NCBI GenBank assembly: GCA_963662175.1
Contig: OY759222.1
Location: 13,650,222-13,714,221, forward strand
Direction of reading: 5' to 3'
DNA length: 64,000 nt
From: Aradus depressus
Taxonomy: Eukaryota > Arthropoda > Insecta > Hemiptera > Aradidae
The position numbers and the translations under genes were made by a program. The notes below the pieces were generated by a model. The model did no database searches, had not been told where the DNA came from, and saw nothing but the letters and a program-made list of their open reading frames with translations. This document shows, in pieces, positions 29,284 through 39,041 of the stretch (positions within the stretch are counted from its first letter, which is position 1; each line of letters opens with the position of its first letter).

Positions 29284-29800
29284 TAGCCGGTAGCTCAGTG
29301 GTATGAGTGCTTACCTTCTGAACTCAAGATCGTGGATCGAAACCCTTTTTTTGGGGGGGACCTCTGTCATCAGTCCCGGCAGGCCAGTCCCAGGATCCTG
29401 TTTGACGAATCAGCGCCGTCCTGGGCACGTCGTATAGCGGGCATTCGAGAACTACGTATTCCGCAGTCTCGACGCCGCCACACGAGCAGGCATGGCTGTT
29501 CTTCTTCTTAAAGTGGATTCGAAACCCGGCCGAGGCTCTTAGTTTATTTTATATGTGAGGTAAAATAAACTTAAGTACGCCATCCTTCGGATGGGACCTT
29601 AAGCGATGGTCCCGAGCCTGTACGATGTCAGCTATTCATTAAAGACCCCTAACCTAGGTGAATAAAAATTTAGGGTAGGCAAAATTTAGGACTCCCACAG
29701 TAGAGTCGGCCTCATGTCCATCAGAGTGACGAAAGAGCGCTCTGGTAGTAGGCGATATGACCGCGAAGTTAGAAGCCCAGGCATGAGTCATAATAACTAA
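29284..29800 (+). mobile_element. SINE-A copy split by a LINE fragment
   Basis: 29284-29345 is the tRNA-like head up to the B box. 29513-29800 repeats the B box (GTGGATTCGAAACCCGGCCG) and continues to GCATGAGTCATAATAACTAA. The duplicated GTGGAT(T)CGAAACCC on both sides of the insert is its target duplication and falls inside the Pol III B box, so both halves were inactivated as a transcription unit by the insertion. Confidence 0.92.
29346..29512 (-). pseudogene. R1-like LINE 3' end inserted into a SINE
   Basis: Minus strand reads HACSCGGVETAEYVVLECPL then YDVPRTALIRQTGSWDWPAG and ends in a poly-A (seen as TTTTTTT at 29346-29352 on +). It is related to the larger fragment at 11530-11925 (HVVLELPLYDGPRAALI). 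Only 167 bp long, 5' truncated, with a 14-15 bp target duplication (29332-29345 and 29513-29527). It postdates the SINE it interrupts. Confidence 0.85.
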
Positions 29801-29806
29801 CTAGCT

Positions 29807-30541
29807 GTGGTGCTCAACGTGGCTCATCATATACTAGCTGTGGTCCCCAGCGTTTCTCAGCTTGCACTAGTTGTGGTACCCAGCGTTCCTCAGCCTATAC
29901 TAGTTGTGGTGCTCAACGTTGCTCGGCATTTACTGGCTATAGTGGCCAGCATTTCTCGGCTTGTACTAGTTGTGGTGCCCAGCGTTTCTCAGCCTATACT
30001 AGCTGTGGTGCTCAACGTTGCTCGGTATATACTAGCAATAGTCCCCAGCGTCTCTCGGCTTATACTAGTTGTAGTGCCCAGCGTTCCTCAGCCTATACGA
30101 GATGTGGTGCTCAACGTTGCTCGGCATATACTAGCAATAGTCCCCAGCGTCTCTCGACTAATACTAGTTGTGGTGCCCAGCGTTCTTCAGCATATAACAG
30201 CTTTGGTGCTCAACGTTGCTCGCCATATACTAGCTATAGTCCCCAGCGTTTCTCGGCTTATACTAGTTGTGGGGTCCAGCGTTTCTCAGCCTATACTAGC
30301 TGTGGTGCTCAACGTTGCACGGCATATACTAGCTATAGTGCCCAGCGTTGTACATCTTATACTAGCTGTGATGCCCCGCGTTGCTCGGCATATATTATCT
30401 GTGTTGCCCAGCGTACCTTCGCATGTATCATCCATGTCCTAGTACTAGTTTTTCTAGTTAGCCAGTTAGGCATATACTAGCTGAGGTGCCCAATGTTACT
30501 TGGCATACACTAGCTGTGGTGCCAAATGTTGCTAAGCACAT
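29807..30541 (+). repeat. Minisatellite, 33-bp monomer, about 22 copies, open in one frame
   Basis: The monomer has the form TATACTAGCTGTGGTGCTCA followed by ACGTTGCTCGGCA. Three variant monomers (CTCAACGTTGCTCGGCA, CCCCAGCGT.TCTCGGCT, CCCAGCGTTTCTCAGCC) alternate to give a 99-bp higher-order unit. As 33 is divisible by three, a frame stays open for 211 codons (29807-30442), encoding an 11-residue repeat such as ILAVVPSVSRL. No promoter, homology or splice context supports a protein, so it is listed as a repeat. It starts at the very end of a SINE-A copy. Confidence 0.9.
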
Positions 30542-30542
30542 A

Positions 30543-30905
30543 CAATGTCATTTTCATACATTCATTACAACAGTTACTAGAATTTTTGGAGTTCTGCCCC
30601 CTCTGATCCTCCACTTCCCTTCGCCTGTTTCTGCTGAAAATTGAAAGAGGTCGTCCTTATAAGGCTTTGAATTTTCATATGAAATTGTGACCCCTTCATT
30701 CCAAATTTCAAGTTCAGAGCTACAATCGTTTATGCGGTAGAGAGCTCACAACATTCCAATCACATAAACACACACAAGCACAGACAGACATCATCGCGAA
30801 AATTGCCAAAACGTGAGGGAACCTTGAAACATGAAAATTGAATCCTCGATCTCGGATTTTCGCACGATTACAACACTTCCTTATACTAAAGATATAAGAA
30901 AGTAA
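30543..30905 (+). repeat. Family X piece followed by family Y 3' end
   Basis: 30543-30700 is the middle of family X (TCATACATTCATTACAACAG, GGTCGTCCTTATAAGGCTTT). 30700-30905 is family Y (CAAATTTCAAGTTCAGAGCT, CACAGACAGACATCATCGCG, ATCTCGGATTTTCGCACGAT, CTTCCTTATACTAAAGATAT, AAGAAAGTAA). The X to Y junction suggests that the two families share a modular 3' end design (…AAGTAA). Confidence 0.6.
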
Positions 30906-31344
30906 AAATGATAAAACTCCTTTTTATACGCTTAGAATTTTCACAGCATTAATTTCTTTAAATATTCTATCACATTTTTCTTCTCTGGGAGAGCCCCCTC
31001 TTCACTAGATATAAGCTATAAAACATGGCCATAACACTGTATTTTGAGCTTTGTTACTTCAGAATTATGTCTCTCATAAATCCTAACTTCCAGTTATATT
31101 TTGTAATGGCGATAAGGAAAACGGATTTTTTATTTTTATTTTTCTGTGACAAAGGCACATATTAAACACATGAGCTTTTAAAAAGATGAATGTTTTTATT
31201 CTGATTCATATTTCTATCATTTTTTATTTTTATTTCAAAGGTCTGTATTACTGAATGGAGAGTCATAAAAGTATAATTAAACAAATAAAGTTTTACTTAA
31301 AAAAAAAAAAAAAAAAGATATATTTATATTTAATATATATATAG
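30906..31344. other. AT-rich spacer, poly-A tract
   Basis: No coding signal. 31300-31316 is a poly-A run before a SINE-A copy. Confidence 0.35.
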
Positions 31345-31678
31345 GTTAGGTGTTATGACTCATGCCCGGGCTTTAACTACGAGTTCATATCGCCTACTAC
31401 CAGAGCGCTCTTTCGTCACTCTGGTGGACATGAGCCCGACTCTACTATGGGAGTCCTAAATTTTGCCTACCCTAAATTTTTATTCACCTACGGTAGGGGT
31501 CTTTAACGAGTACCATCGTACAGGCTCGGGACCATCGCTTAACGTCCCATCCGAAGGACGGCGTGCTTAAGTTTATTTTACCTCCCAGATAAAATAAACT
31601 AAGGGCCTCGGTCGGGTTACGAACCCACGTTCTTGAGCTCAGAAGTCAAGCACGCATACCATTGAGCTACCGGGGCCC

Positions 31679-31682
<4 letters not shown>
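31345..31682 (-). mobile_element. SINE-A, full length
   Basis: Complete minus-strand copy from GAGGGCCCCGGTAGCTCAAT (31682) to AGTCATAACACCTAACC (31345). Flanked by TAATATATATA on both sides (31332-31342 region and 31682-31692), a probable target duplication that then expanded on the right into (TA)n up to about 31722. Confidence 0.94.
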
Positions 31683-31726
<44 letters not shown>

Positions 31727-31909
31727 GAGATAAAAAAAGTCGTCGAAGAATCACCGGCAATGTGCATCCCATCAATTGAGGGGATGTATGCTAGATCGGT
31801 ATAAGTTGAGTTATATCGTTTTTCCGTAAATCAACTAAGTAGTACCATCACATACACACAAAAAATGGAAGTTAAAAAAATTTAAAAAATGTTAATATTA
31901 GCAAAAAGA
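31683..31909. repeat. (TA)n tract and family X 5' fragment
   Basis: (TA)n at 31683-31722. 31739-31790 is a short family X start (GTCGTCGAAGAATCACCGGC). Confidence 0.6.
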
Positions 31910-32340
31910 AATAATATTAAATAACACACCTGAGACTAGTAGTAATAGCAAAACTATTAAAAAAAGTAAAATGACATTAATAAAAACTGAACAAATAAAT
32001 ACTTAAAAATATATGAGTACATAAAAAAATTAATACAAGATACGTTTATAGTAAGTAGACACATTTTAAATTAACTATTTTTCAAAAAAACTCTTCGTGT
32101 CTTGATCCCAACGATGTTTCGGGACGATCTTACGTCTCTTCATCAGGTTCCAATGTGCGAGATATAGAAAAGAAAAAGAAAACCATGACATGGTTTAACC
32201 ATGACATAGTTACATTGTAACTATAACAATATATGAAAAATAATATATATACCTATATAAAGATTAATCAATTATAAATGAATATATAAAAATGTCTAAA
32301 TAAATAAAAAATTATAAATAAAACAATAACATACATTCAC
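31910..32340 (-). repeat. Ribozyme family F repeat, copy 2
   Basis: Same family as 21725-22200: AAACTATTAAAAAAAGTAAA, AAATACTTAAAAATATATGA, CTCTTCGTGTCTTGATCCCA, CATCAGGTTCCAATGTGCGA, TATAACAATATATGAAAAAT. A local duplication, ACCATGACATGGTTTAACCA, is unique to this copy. The core motif at 32112-32146 is on the minus strand. Confidence 0.7.
32112..32146 (-). ncRNA. Hammerhead-like motif, family F copy 2
   Basis: Minus strand: CTGATGA (32146-32140), A, GAGACG, TAAGAT, CGTCCC (five of six helix II pairs), GAAA (32120-32117), CATCGT with a two-pair helix III (AC/GT) closing on ATC. The catalytic GAAA lost in copy 1 is intact here. Confidence 0.62.
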
Positions 32341-32739
32341 CTGACCTTTAAGGTGTGGAGGAACTCGGTCCAAAAAAGAAAAATGTAAGCTTTGTATCAA
32401 ATAATGTTTTTGGATATGAAACACGGTATGTTCTCACATATCTAATTGTTCTTGGCAAGATGATATTTGCTTGGTCAAATCCCAAATTTACAAAGCTGTT
32501 GCATTATTTTGTGAACGTGTGTTTCACAGCCTGTTGCTCGGTCTAGCCTCACTAGACACACCGGCATGTAACCCAGAATTTAATGGAACAACGTGGCTTA
32601 TGATACATTTCCAGTTAGCTCAAACAGTTATAAATTAATAATTTATTTATATCTATAAGTCTATTATGTCTAGGTCATCAGGTCGTAGTTGATAAAATCG
32701 ATAATTGAATGATGGAGAAATATGTCTGCAACAACAGGG
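32341..32739. other. Spacer, nothing recognised
   Basis: A 63-codon frame (32355-32546) has no convincing motif. A faint EELGPKKK resemblance to a BED-finger start is too short to call. Confidence 0.3.
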
Positions 32740-33010
32740 AATGGACAGGTCTCGACATAGATGAGGCAGTTGGTTATAGTTGGTACTGACAGGGATAACC
32801 ACATCGGGGGTTAAGGCTGGCTGAATTATTGGGGGGTGGATAAGGATGACTTTGGGTAACGTAACCTGATACGGATAACCACAATTTAAAGCGGGTTGGG
32901 CTATAATAACCTGAGAGGGATAACCACATCGGGGGTTAAGGCTGGCTGAAGTATTGGGGGGTTGTTAAGGATGACTTTGGGTAACGTAACCTGACACGAA
33001 TAACCAAAAG
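32740..33010. repeat. Direct repeat of about 145 bp, two units
   Basis: GGGATAACCACATCGGGGGT, TAAGGCTGGCTGAA, TTGGGGGGTGG/TTG and TAAGGATGACTTTGGGTAAC occur at 32790-32865 and again at 32918-32990. A reverse-complement relative lies at 61700-61890. It is a small interspersed family of unknown class. Confidence 0.75.
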
Positions 33011-33310
33011 GGGAGGTTCCCTCCATACCGCCCCTCCGCCTCCACCACCACTTGACCCAGAACCGGTCTTTATTCACTACTTTCATAATTTTCTAACTTT
33101 AAGATAAGTGCAACATATGCATCTATGATTCCATAAGCCTCAAAGATTAAGAGTCTAATTTTATTCTGGGGCCGAAAGTCCCCTAAGAATAAATACAAAG
33201 AAAGTCAAAATAACATATCTATAAGTCCTAAATGAGAAGAAAAGAATAAAATAAATTAGTGATACTGTGGAGAATACCGTAGAATGATTTATATAAATAT
33301 AAGTAGATGA

Positions 33311-33656
33311 GAGGGCGCCGGTAGCTCAGTGGTATGCGTGCTTTACTTCTGAGCTCAAGGTCGTGGGTTCGTAGCCCGACCGAGGCCCTTAGTTTATTTT
33401 ATCTGGGAGGTAAAATAAACTTAAGCACGCCGTCCTTCGGATGGGACGTTAAGCGATGGTCCCGAGCCTGCACGATGTCAGGTACTCGTTAAAGACCCCT
33501 ACCCTAGATGAATAAAAATTTAGGGTAGGCAAAATTTAGGACTCCCACAGTAGAGTCGGGCTCATGTCCACCAGAGTGACGATAGAGCGCTCGGGTAGTA
33601 GGCGATATGACCTCGTAGTTAAAGCCCGGGCATGAGTCATAAAACCTAACCTAACC
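33311..33656 (+). mobile_element. SINE-A, full length with target duplication
   Basis: A 346-bp near-consensus copy flanked by TATAAGTAGATGA (33298-33310 and 33657-33669). Tail AAAACCTAACCTAACC. B box GTGGGTTCGTAGCCCGAC shared with the 28.2-kb copy, suggesting the same subfamily. Confidence 0.97.
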
Positions 33657-33834
33657 TATAAGTAGATGAATAATAAATAAATAATCTAACAAATTAAGTA
33701 GTAATACAATTTATTTATTATATCTCTAATAATAAACGACGAGCTGAAAATAAATCAATAATATAAGAAGGATGATGATAAAAATACCGAAAGTAGGTAC
33801 TTCAATAATATTGTGTGAATATATTAGTTAGTTA
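33657..33834. repeat. Spacer with eroded family K ribozyme repeat
   Basis: 33760-33805 reads AAGGATGATGATAAAAATAC then CGAAAGTAGGTACTTC, recalling the family K core (GGATGGTAGAAATACCGAAAGTAC) with helix II destroyed. No other feature. Confidence 0.4.
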
Positions 33835-34170
33835 GTTATTATGACTCATGCCCAGGCTTTAACTACGAGGTCATATCGCCTACTACCAGAGCGCTCTTTC
33901 GAAACTCTGGTGGACATGAGCCCGACTCTACTGAGGGAGTCCTAAATTTTGCCTACCCTAAATTTTTTATTCACCTACGGTAGGGGTCTTTAACGAGTAC
34001 CTGATATCGTACAGGCTCGGGACCATCACTTAACGTCCCATCCGAAGGACGACATGCTTAAGTTGATTTTACCTCCCAGATAAAATAAACTAAGGGCCTC
34101 GGCCGGGTTTCCAACCCACAACCTTGAGCTCAGAAGGCATGCATGCATACCACTGAGCTACCGGCGACCT
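33835..34170 (-). mobile_element. SINE-A, near full length
   Basis: Minus-strand copy from GAGGTCGCCGGTAGCTCAGT (34170) to TGAGTCATAATAACTAACTA (33835). B box GTGGGTTGGAAACCCGGC slightly changed. Confidence 0.94.
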
Positions 34171-34734
34171 CGTGAATCATACTTTTTTCTTTATGCTTAA
34201 TTTTTTTATTAAAAGTGTTTTACAATATCTCTACAGAAAATGTTACTGATCATTAAGTTCAGTATCCTCTTTGGAGAAGTAGGTACATTGTCGGTGACTT
34301 ACCTAACACTTTTTTTTTTCTATTAATGCATAATAATGCGAGTTTTTAATAAGATGCATAAATCATAAATTCACCCAAGGAAGAACAAAGACAAGAAGCA
34401 ATGCGAATGGAAATAAATCATTGGATCTTGGAAGTAATTTCTTTTAAGAAGCTTATCCCTGGAGAAATCTAGGTTTCGGCATATACATATTTGCACTATA
34501 TATCAGTGTCTACTGACGCATGAATTTCGCCAATTCAGCTGTACGAGGTATGTGGTTATCAATTTAAAAAAATTGAATAAAAATACCGTTTATTGTAGTT
34601 ATTTTTCTTCCGAACGAAAAATTGAAAATTATATTAATAATAAATCAGAGCGGTAAAATGGCGATCCTCGATCAATTAATTTTTTGGAGATATGGTACTA
34701 ATATAAGAACATACCGTTTTTGTATTCACTCCAA
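34171..34734. other. AT-rich spacer
   Basis: 34200-34225 (TTTTACAATATCTCTACA) is the reverse complement of the family K edge motif TAGAGATATTGTGAAA. Otherwise unremarkable. Confidence 0.35.
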
Positions 34735-35090
34735 AACCAACTTTTGGGCTAAAAATTAATAGTTGTTACATCGGGCCACGTGAGATAGAAAATTTCATGT
34801 CGATGCATTCATTGCATCAGTAGATATTAAAATTTTTGTGTTAAGCTCCCCTCTCCAATCTCCTGTTGTTCGTTGGATGATTTGGTTGAAAATCAGTTGC
34901 TGTCCTCTTTATGTGATTCTGGATCGATACATTAATTCTATCGAGAGTTATCATGTTCTCAGACAAACACATTTTTTTTTTTTTTTTTCATTTTTGAAAT
35001 CACTTGAAATTCCGATGAAAATTGTACATCGAATTTTTGACCGATTCCATTACTCTCGCTATTTTTTGCATAGCTGTAGAAGTAAAACAC
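34735..35090 (+). repeat. Family X copy, 3' two-thirds
   Basis: ATTTCATGTCGATGCATTCA, TTAAAATTTTTGTGTTAAGC, TTGGTTGAAAATCAGTTGCT, ATCGAGAGTTATCATGTTCT and GAATTTTTGACCGATTCCAT to GCATAGCTGTAGAAGTAA. The internal poly-T at 34971-34988 replaces the usual short T-run. Confidence 0.75.
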
Positions 35091-35602
35091 GTTAACCTGT
35101 CACAACGGGCCGGATATGCTCATTCCAGGAATTCTACATTGCTCATTTTATTATTTCGTGCAAGCGATTACGATGTTCCTATTCAACAAATATTGTCGAA
35201 GAAGTTTTCAGATTAAAACATTTTTTTCTGATATTTTTTGCCATCTGCCCACATAAAATATTTTTTTACAAAATGTATTGTGTACCCAATGCATTTTTCA
35301 GAAATAAATACGAAGAAACTGTGGCGGCAGGAGATGGATTCTACGATTACGGGTCTCCCCTGACTGTCGTCTTCTTTCGCCTTAAATGATATTTATTGAA
35401 GGTCATTTACGAGTCTAATGCCCAATTTCCTTCGTCCTTATCAAGGTAAATTACGTCTTTCCTATCCTATTTCCCCCCCAGTATTGATGTCAAACCAATT
35501 TGTTATAATGTAATTTGTCTTTTAATATTATATAGTATTGTATATATGTAAAATGATGTAACCAGTTCAAAATGTATTAACATAATAAGACAGAAAAAAT
35601 AA
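35091..35602. other. Unique spacer
   Basis: 35310-35480 is less AT-rich and not repeated in the window. It includes GAAGGTCATTTACGAG and TTATCAAGGTAAATTACG (half-site-like AGGTCA/AAGGTA). It could be a conserved non-coding stretch, but nothing more can be said from one sequence. Confidence 0.25.
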
Positions 35603-35862
35603 CGTCGGTGAATCATTGGCGATGAACAACCAAAGGAACGAATTAATCAATGAACTTTTCGCTCCTCCTCCAAAACCAATCGGCCATTTTGTCTAAAAAT
35701 CTATAATTGATTAACATAGGGGCTTGTAAATCGACATACTAGATTTCATATCGATACATTAATTACATCGGCAGTTATTGCGGTTTTTGAGTTGAGCCCT
35801 TCCCTGATCCCACCTTCCCATTGGCCGATTCGGCTGAAAATTAATAAGTGTCGTCTGTGATG
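35603..35862 (+). repeat. Family X copy, 5' half
   Basis: Starts CGTCGGTGAATCATTGGCGA and runs through TTTTCGCTCCTCCTCCAAAA, TTTCATATCGATACATTAAT and GGCCGATTCGGCTGAAAATT before losing similarity at 35862. Confidence 0.8.
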
Positions 35863-36311
35863 TTTAAAAAAATATATATGTATACACACACTAAATCATT
35901 AATATTAAAAAAAATTAATTATATTTATTTTTCTATAAATAATAAGAAACCATTTATTTTAAAACAAATGCATGTAGAAAACAAAACACGGTCATCAGCT
36001 ATTTTATTAGAGTTGGTAGTAGAGTCGAGGCCTAGGAATGGCGACGGGCTGATTAAAAGATGGACAATGGTGTTTAGGCTTAAATTGCAATGAACTAATA
36101 GAAGTGATTGACGGTGAAATTGATGCAAAAAGAAGGTACTTTTATTTTTATATGTACAGGATATTTGCCCAGGAAAATGTAACTTAAATTTTAAAAATGG
36201 TCAAAAATAAAAAACAAAAAATAATGAATTAGTTTTAAGAATTTAGTTTTTAAGATTTTTTCCTTTAATTTTTCGTTTGTTTTAATGTTTAGTTTTTTTT
36301 ATTTTATAATG

Positions 36312-36660
36312 TAGTTGATTTAAAAAATAAACCCAAACTATTTGTTCTAGTAAATTCTATTCTATTCATTTTCCCTGTCGGCCCAATAAGATTATTTGAA
36401 AAACCTTTGGATTAGATTTAATATTATTAAAAATGGCATCTCTTTAGAAATCCAATTGAAAAGTTTTTAAATTGCATTTTTTTAATACGTGCACTTTCTT
36501 AAAAATTGCACGTCTTGATCTTTTGATACTTTTTTTAGGGCACTTTTTGAAAAACTACTGTAGAAATCAAAATTTAGTAAAAGAAAAGAGGTCAAATTTC
36601 TCCTGGAAATGTGGTAATTTATTGTTTATTTTATTATTATTAATTCATTTATATTAATTT
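36312..36660 (-). repeat. Repeat family V, copy 2
   Basis: Reverse-complement of 14385-14755: AAATAAACCCAAACTATTTG, TCGGCCCAATAAGATTATTT, AATTGCACGTCTTGATCTTT, GAAATCAAAATTTAGTAAAA. The 36472-36657 frame is not conserved between copies. Confidence 0.78.
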
Positions 36661-37080
36661 TTATTTACTTATCATTTATTTAAGATTAACATTTAAGCCG
36701 TTTTATTACCACACGTCCTTATTGGGGTTTTGAATTCAATTATGAAATTAAGGGTCGATACATTCATTACAATTGGAGTACCTACTTGGAGATTTTGTGT
36801 TAAACCTCCCCCACAGTTCCTCATTTCCTTGGATCGATTTGTCTGAAAATCGATAGGTATTGTCCTTATGGGTTTCAGGTCACACATATTAAATTGTGTG
36901 TCACATTCATTCTTTTGGCAGTTATTAGAGTTTTTATCAAGCCTTCCCCCTTATTCCCCTCTTCTCTTTGGTCGATGTGGCTGAAAATCAATAGGTGTCG
37001 TCGTCAGAGGGTTCTGAGTTCACATATAACATTCATTTTATCAGGAGTTATCATGTTCTGATGACGGAAAACATGAAATT

Positions 37081-38196
37081 CTGTGGTCGCGAGGAAAAAC
37101 TAGGTAACTCCGTTTTTTTTTTTGAATTTCGAGAAAAACACGTTTTGAGTATTTGTTATTGTTTTGATGAAATGACTGTTCAGAAAATGTTTTTTTTTGC
37201 ATTGAGGCAATGGTTAGAATGAATCGCAATGTTATCAATCAAAATCTTTAAATACAAAACAACTTTACTCAAGTTATGCGAATAAATAACAAAAAATAAG
37301 GTGAGTTACCTGGTTTTTCCTCGGTAATGGAGTTACCTAGTTTTTACAACAATTGTTTAATCTTTACTAAAAGCTTACGATATTAACTTTTGAAAACTGT
37401 TTTTGTTTGATTTCCTACAACTTAAATCAACCGAAAGACTTGAGAAAAGATAGTAATGCGGTTTTGGATGATTACCTAGTGCAAAGCTATCACAGTCCAT
37501 TGCCCATCACAAAAGAGAAAAAAAAAGACTTGATAAGCCTTTTACATCTTTTGCGACCGGAAGTTCGTTCTTTCTATGAAAACTTGCCACAGCAATACAA
37601 CGCTTCAAATGTCAACATAGATCCTGATTTAGATTTCATAGATTTACAAGACGAGTTGAACGAAAACTCTGAAGGCAGTCCAGAAGTGACCAGGGAAAAA
37701 CGAAAAAGAAGTGTTGCCAAAAATGTCAATAAACGATCCAATCCTGAGTCAACCGAATCTAATCCAAATTTGAATTTGCGTAGATCTGCTAGGTTACGGC
37801 AAAAAAACTCATCGTTGTAATACTGACAGTTCTCTTCCAATTTGTATCAACGATATATATTCTTTCATGTATAATCACAAGGAACTTGAAATTTTTCTTT
37901 TAATTTGTATAATCATCGATAAATTATAATATAATGTTAATAAATTCACAATTATATTGATTCTCTACAAGTTTATGGAGTTACCTTATTTTTCTCCAAA
38001 TAAAATAGAGTTACCTTGTTTTTACCTTAAAAATGACATTTGTTGGATTCTAAATTTAGTTATAACCCGAATAAAAGCCGCATTTTTATGGTTTTGATGT
38101 TATATAATAAGTGTACATGAAAAATTTTACTCAAACTTCCCATTTTTTCAATTTTTTTACAAAATGGAGTTACCCGCTTTTTCCTCGCGACCACAG
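37081..38196 (+). mobile_element. 1116-bp DNA transposon with 31-bp inverted ends and AATT target duplication
   Basis: Ends are CTGTGGTCGCGAGGAAAAA on the left and, on the reverse strand, the same 19 bases on the right. The inverted match continues to 31 bp with three mismatches and finishes in GTAACTCC. AATT flanks both sides (37077-37080, 38197-38200), and the interrupted family X copy confirms the boundaries. Subterminal GAGTTACC-GTTTTT motifs recur inside at about 37302, 37329, 37977, 38009 and 38167, in one orientation on each side. The element has one open frame (37407-37820), too short for a transposase. I do not recognise the superfamily. TTAA-specific groups are excluded by the AATT site. 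Confidence 0.88.
37407..37820 (+). CDS. Transposon-encoded C-terminal protein fragment, function unknown
   Basis: An intact 137-codon frame inside the 37081-38196 transposon, opening with TTG and therefore probably an internal or last exon whose upstream part was deleted. Residues 31-58 read PLPITKEKKKDLISLLHLLR followed by PEVRSFYENL; this K-K-D-L...L-(I/R)P...FY..L arrangement recalls the C-termini of several arthropod transposon-encoded proteins. An acidic stretch follows, then a basic tail (KRKRSVAKNVNKRSNP, RRSARLRQKN), which looks like a nuclear-localisation region. Codon choice is AT-rich like the surroundings. No zinc finger or DDE residues are visible. Confidence 0.5.
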   Translation: MISYNLNQPKDLRKDSNAVLDDYLVQSYHSPLPITKEKKKDLISLLHLLRPEVRSFYENLPQQYNASNVNIDPDLDFIDLQDELNENSEGSPEVTREKRKRSVAKNVNKRSNPESTESNPNLNLRRSARLRQKNSSL

Positions 38197-38245
38197 AATT
38201 CGTTGTAAACTCCGCATCGAATATTTGACCGATTACATAAGATGT

Positions 38246-38939
38246 TATTTATTATTTTAAAAAATGTAAACTTGTAAATATTGTGAATTCAAAATCTCCT
38301 TGCACAACCCAAAAGTGATTTTTAGTTAGTTCTTCCAATATTCCGAAAAATATCGCAAAAATGTATTCGGACATTGACAAATTATTTTGTTTCTTCAATT
38401 GTTAATAATGCAATAGAAAATGTATTAATAAATAAATTATAAAAAAAAAATTGTTATAATTGTTTTATTAAAATGGTTGTTAATATTCATTAGGTTAATT
38501 AATATTTAAAAAAAACTACATGAAAAACAATGGAAATATACACGAGAAGCAAGATACAAATACAAAAGGGTCGGGCGAAACAAAAGCATACAATATACAA
38601 TGAATAAAGGGACGCTTGATATACCTTCGTTGTCATTCTGACACAGGTCGTTCGTATAAGAATCTAATCTCCATGTCCTCCCCAAATCCTGAATTTGTGT
38701 AGTAATGTTGGTATTTTTGCATTAACGAGAAGGCACTGATTTCACGAAGTATAGAAGAAGTTACAGAATTTTACAGGGAATTCATGTAATCCGACGCCAT
38801 GATTTCAAAAATAAAAAAAATAACATGTCTGTTTGTGAACATAAAATGAATGTATCGACACGATATTGTATATGTGTATCGATAGTGTCAGGAGAATGAC
38901 ACTATATTGATTGTTAGCCGAATGGGCCAAAGGGATAAA
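38246..38939. repeat. AT-rich spacer and reversed family X piece
   Basis: 38246-38770 shows nothing. 38770-38939 is a minus-strand family X fragment (CATAAAATGAATGTATCGAC, ATTGATTGTTAGCCGAATGG, GCCAAAGGGATAAAGG). Confidence 0.5.
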
Positions 38940-39041
38940 GGATTAGCACACTACATCAGTATCAGGATTAGCACACTACATCAGTATCAGGATTAGCACA
39001 CTACATCAGTATCAGGATTAGCACACTACATCAGTATCAGG
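38940..39041. repeat. 25-bp tandem repeat, four units
   Basis: GGATTAGCACACTACATCAG followed by TATCA, repeated four times without visible differences, so the expansion is recent or recently homogenised. Confidence 0.95.

Larger units (their letters stand above)
36735..38245 (+). repeat. Family X copy split by a 1.1-kb DNA transposon
   Basis: 36735-37080 runs from GAATTCAATTATGAAATTAA through TGGATCGATTTGTCTGAAAA to GGAAAACATGAAATT. 38197-38245 resumes with AATTCGTTGTAAACTCCGCA then TCGAATATTTGACCGATTAC. Other copies read straight through this point (ATGAAATTCCGGTGAAAACTC), so the empty site of the insert is known. Confidence 0.85.

Noticed and set aside
29807..30442. 211-codon open frame as a protein-coding gene
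   Set aside because: It is produced by a 33-bp minisatellite whose period is a multiple of three. No start context, homology or splicing supports a protein.
32355..32546. BED-like EELGPKKK start of another hAT
   Set aside because: Only eight residues of vague similarity and no finger ligands follow.
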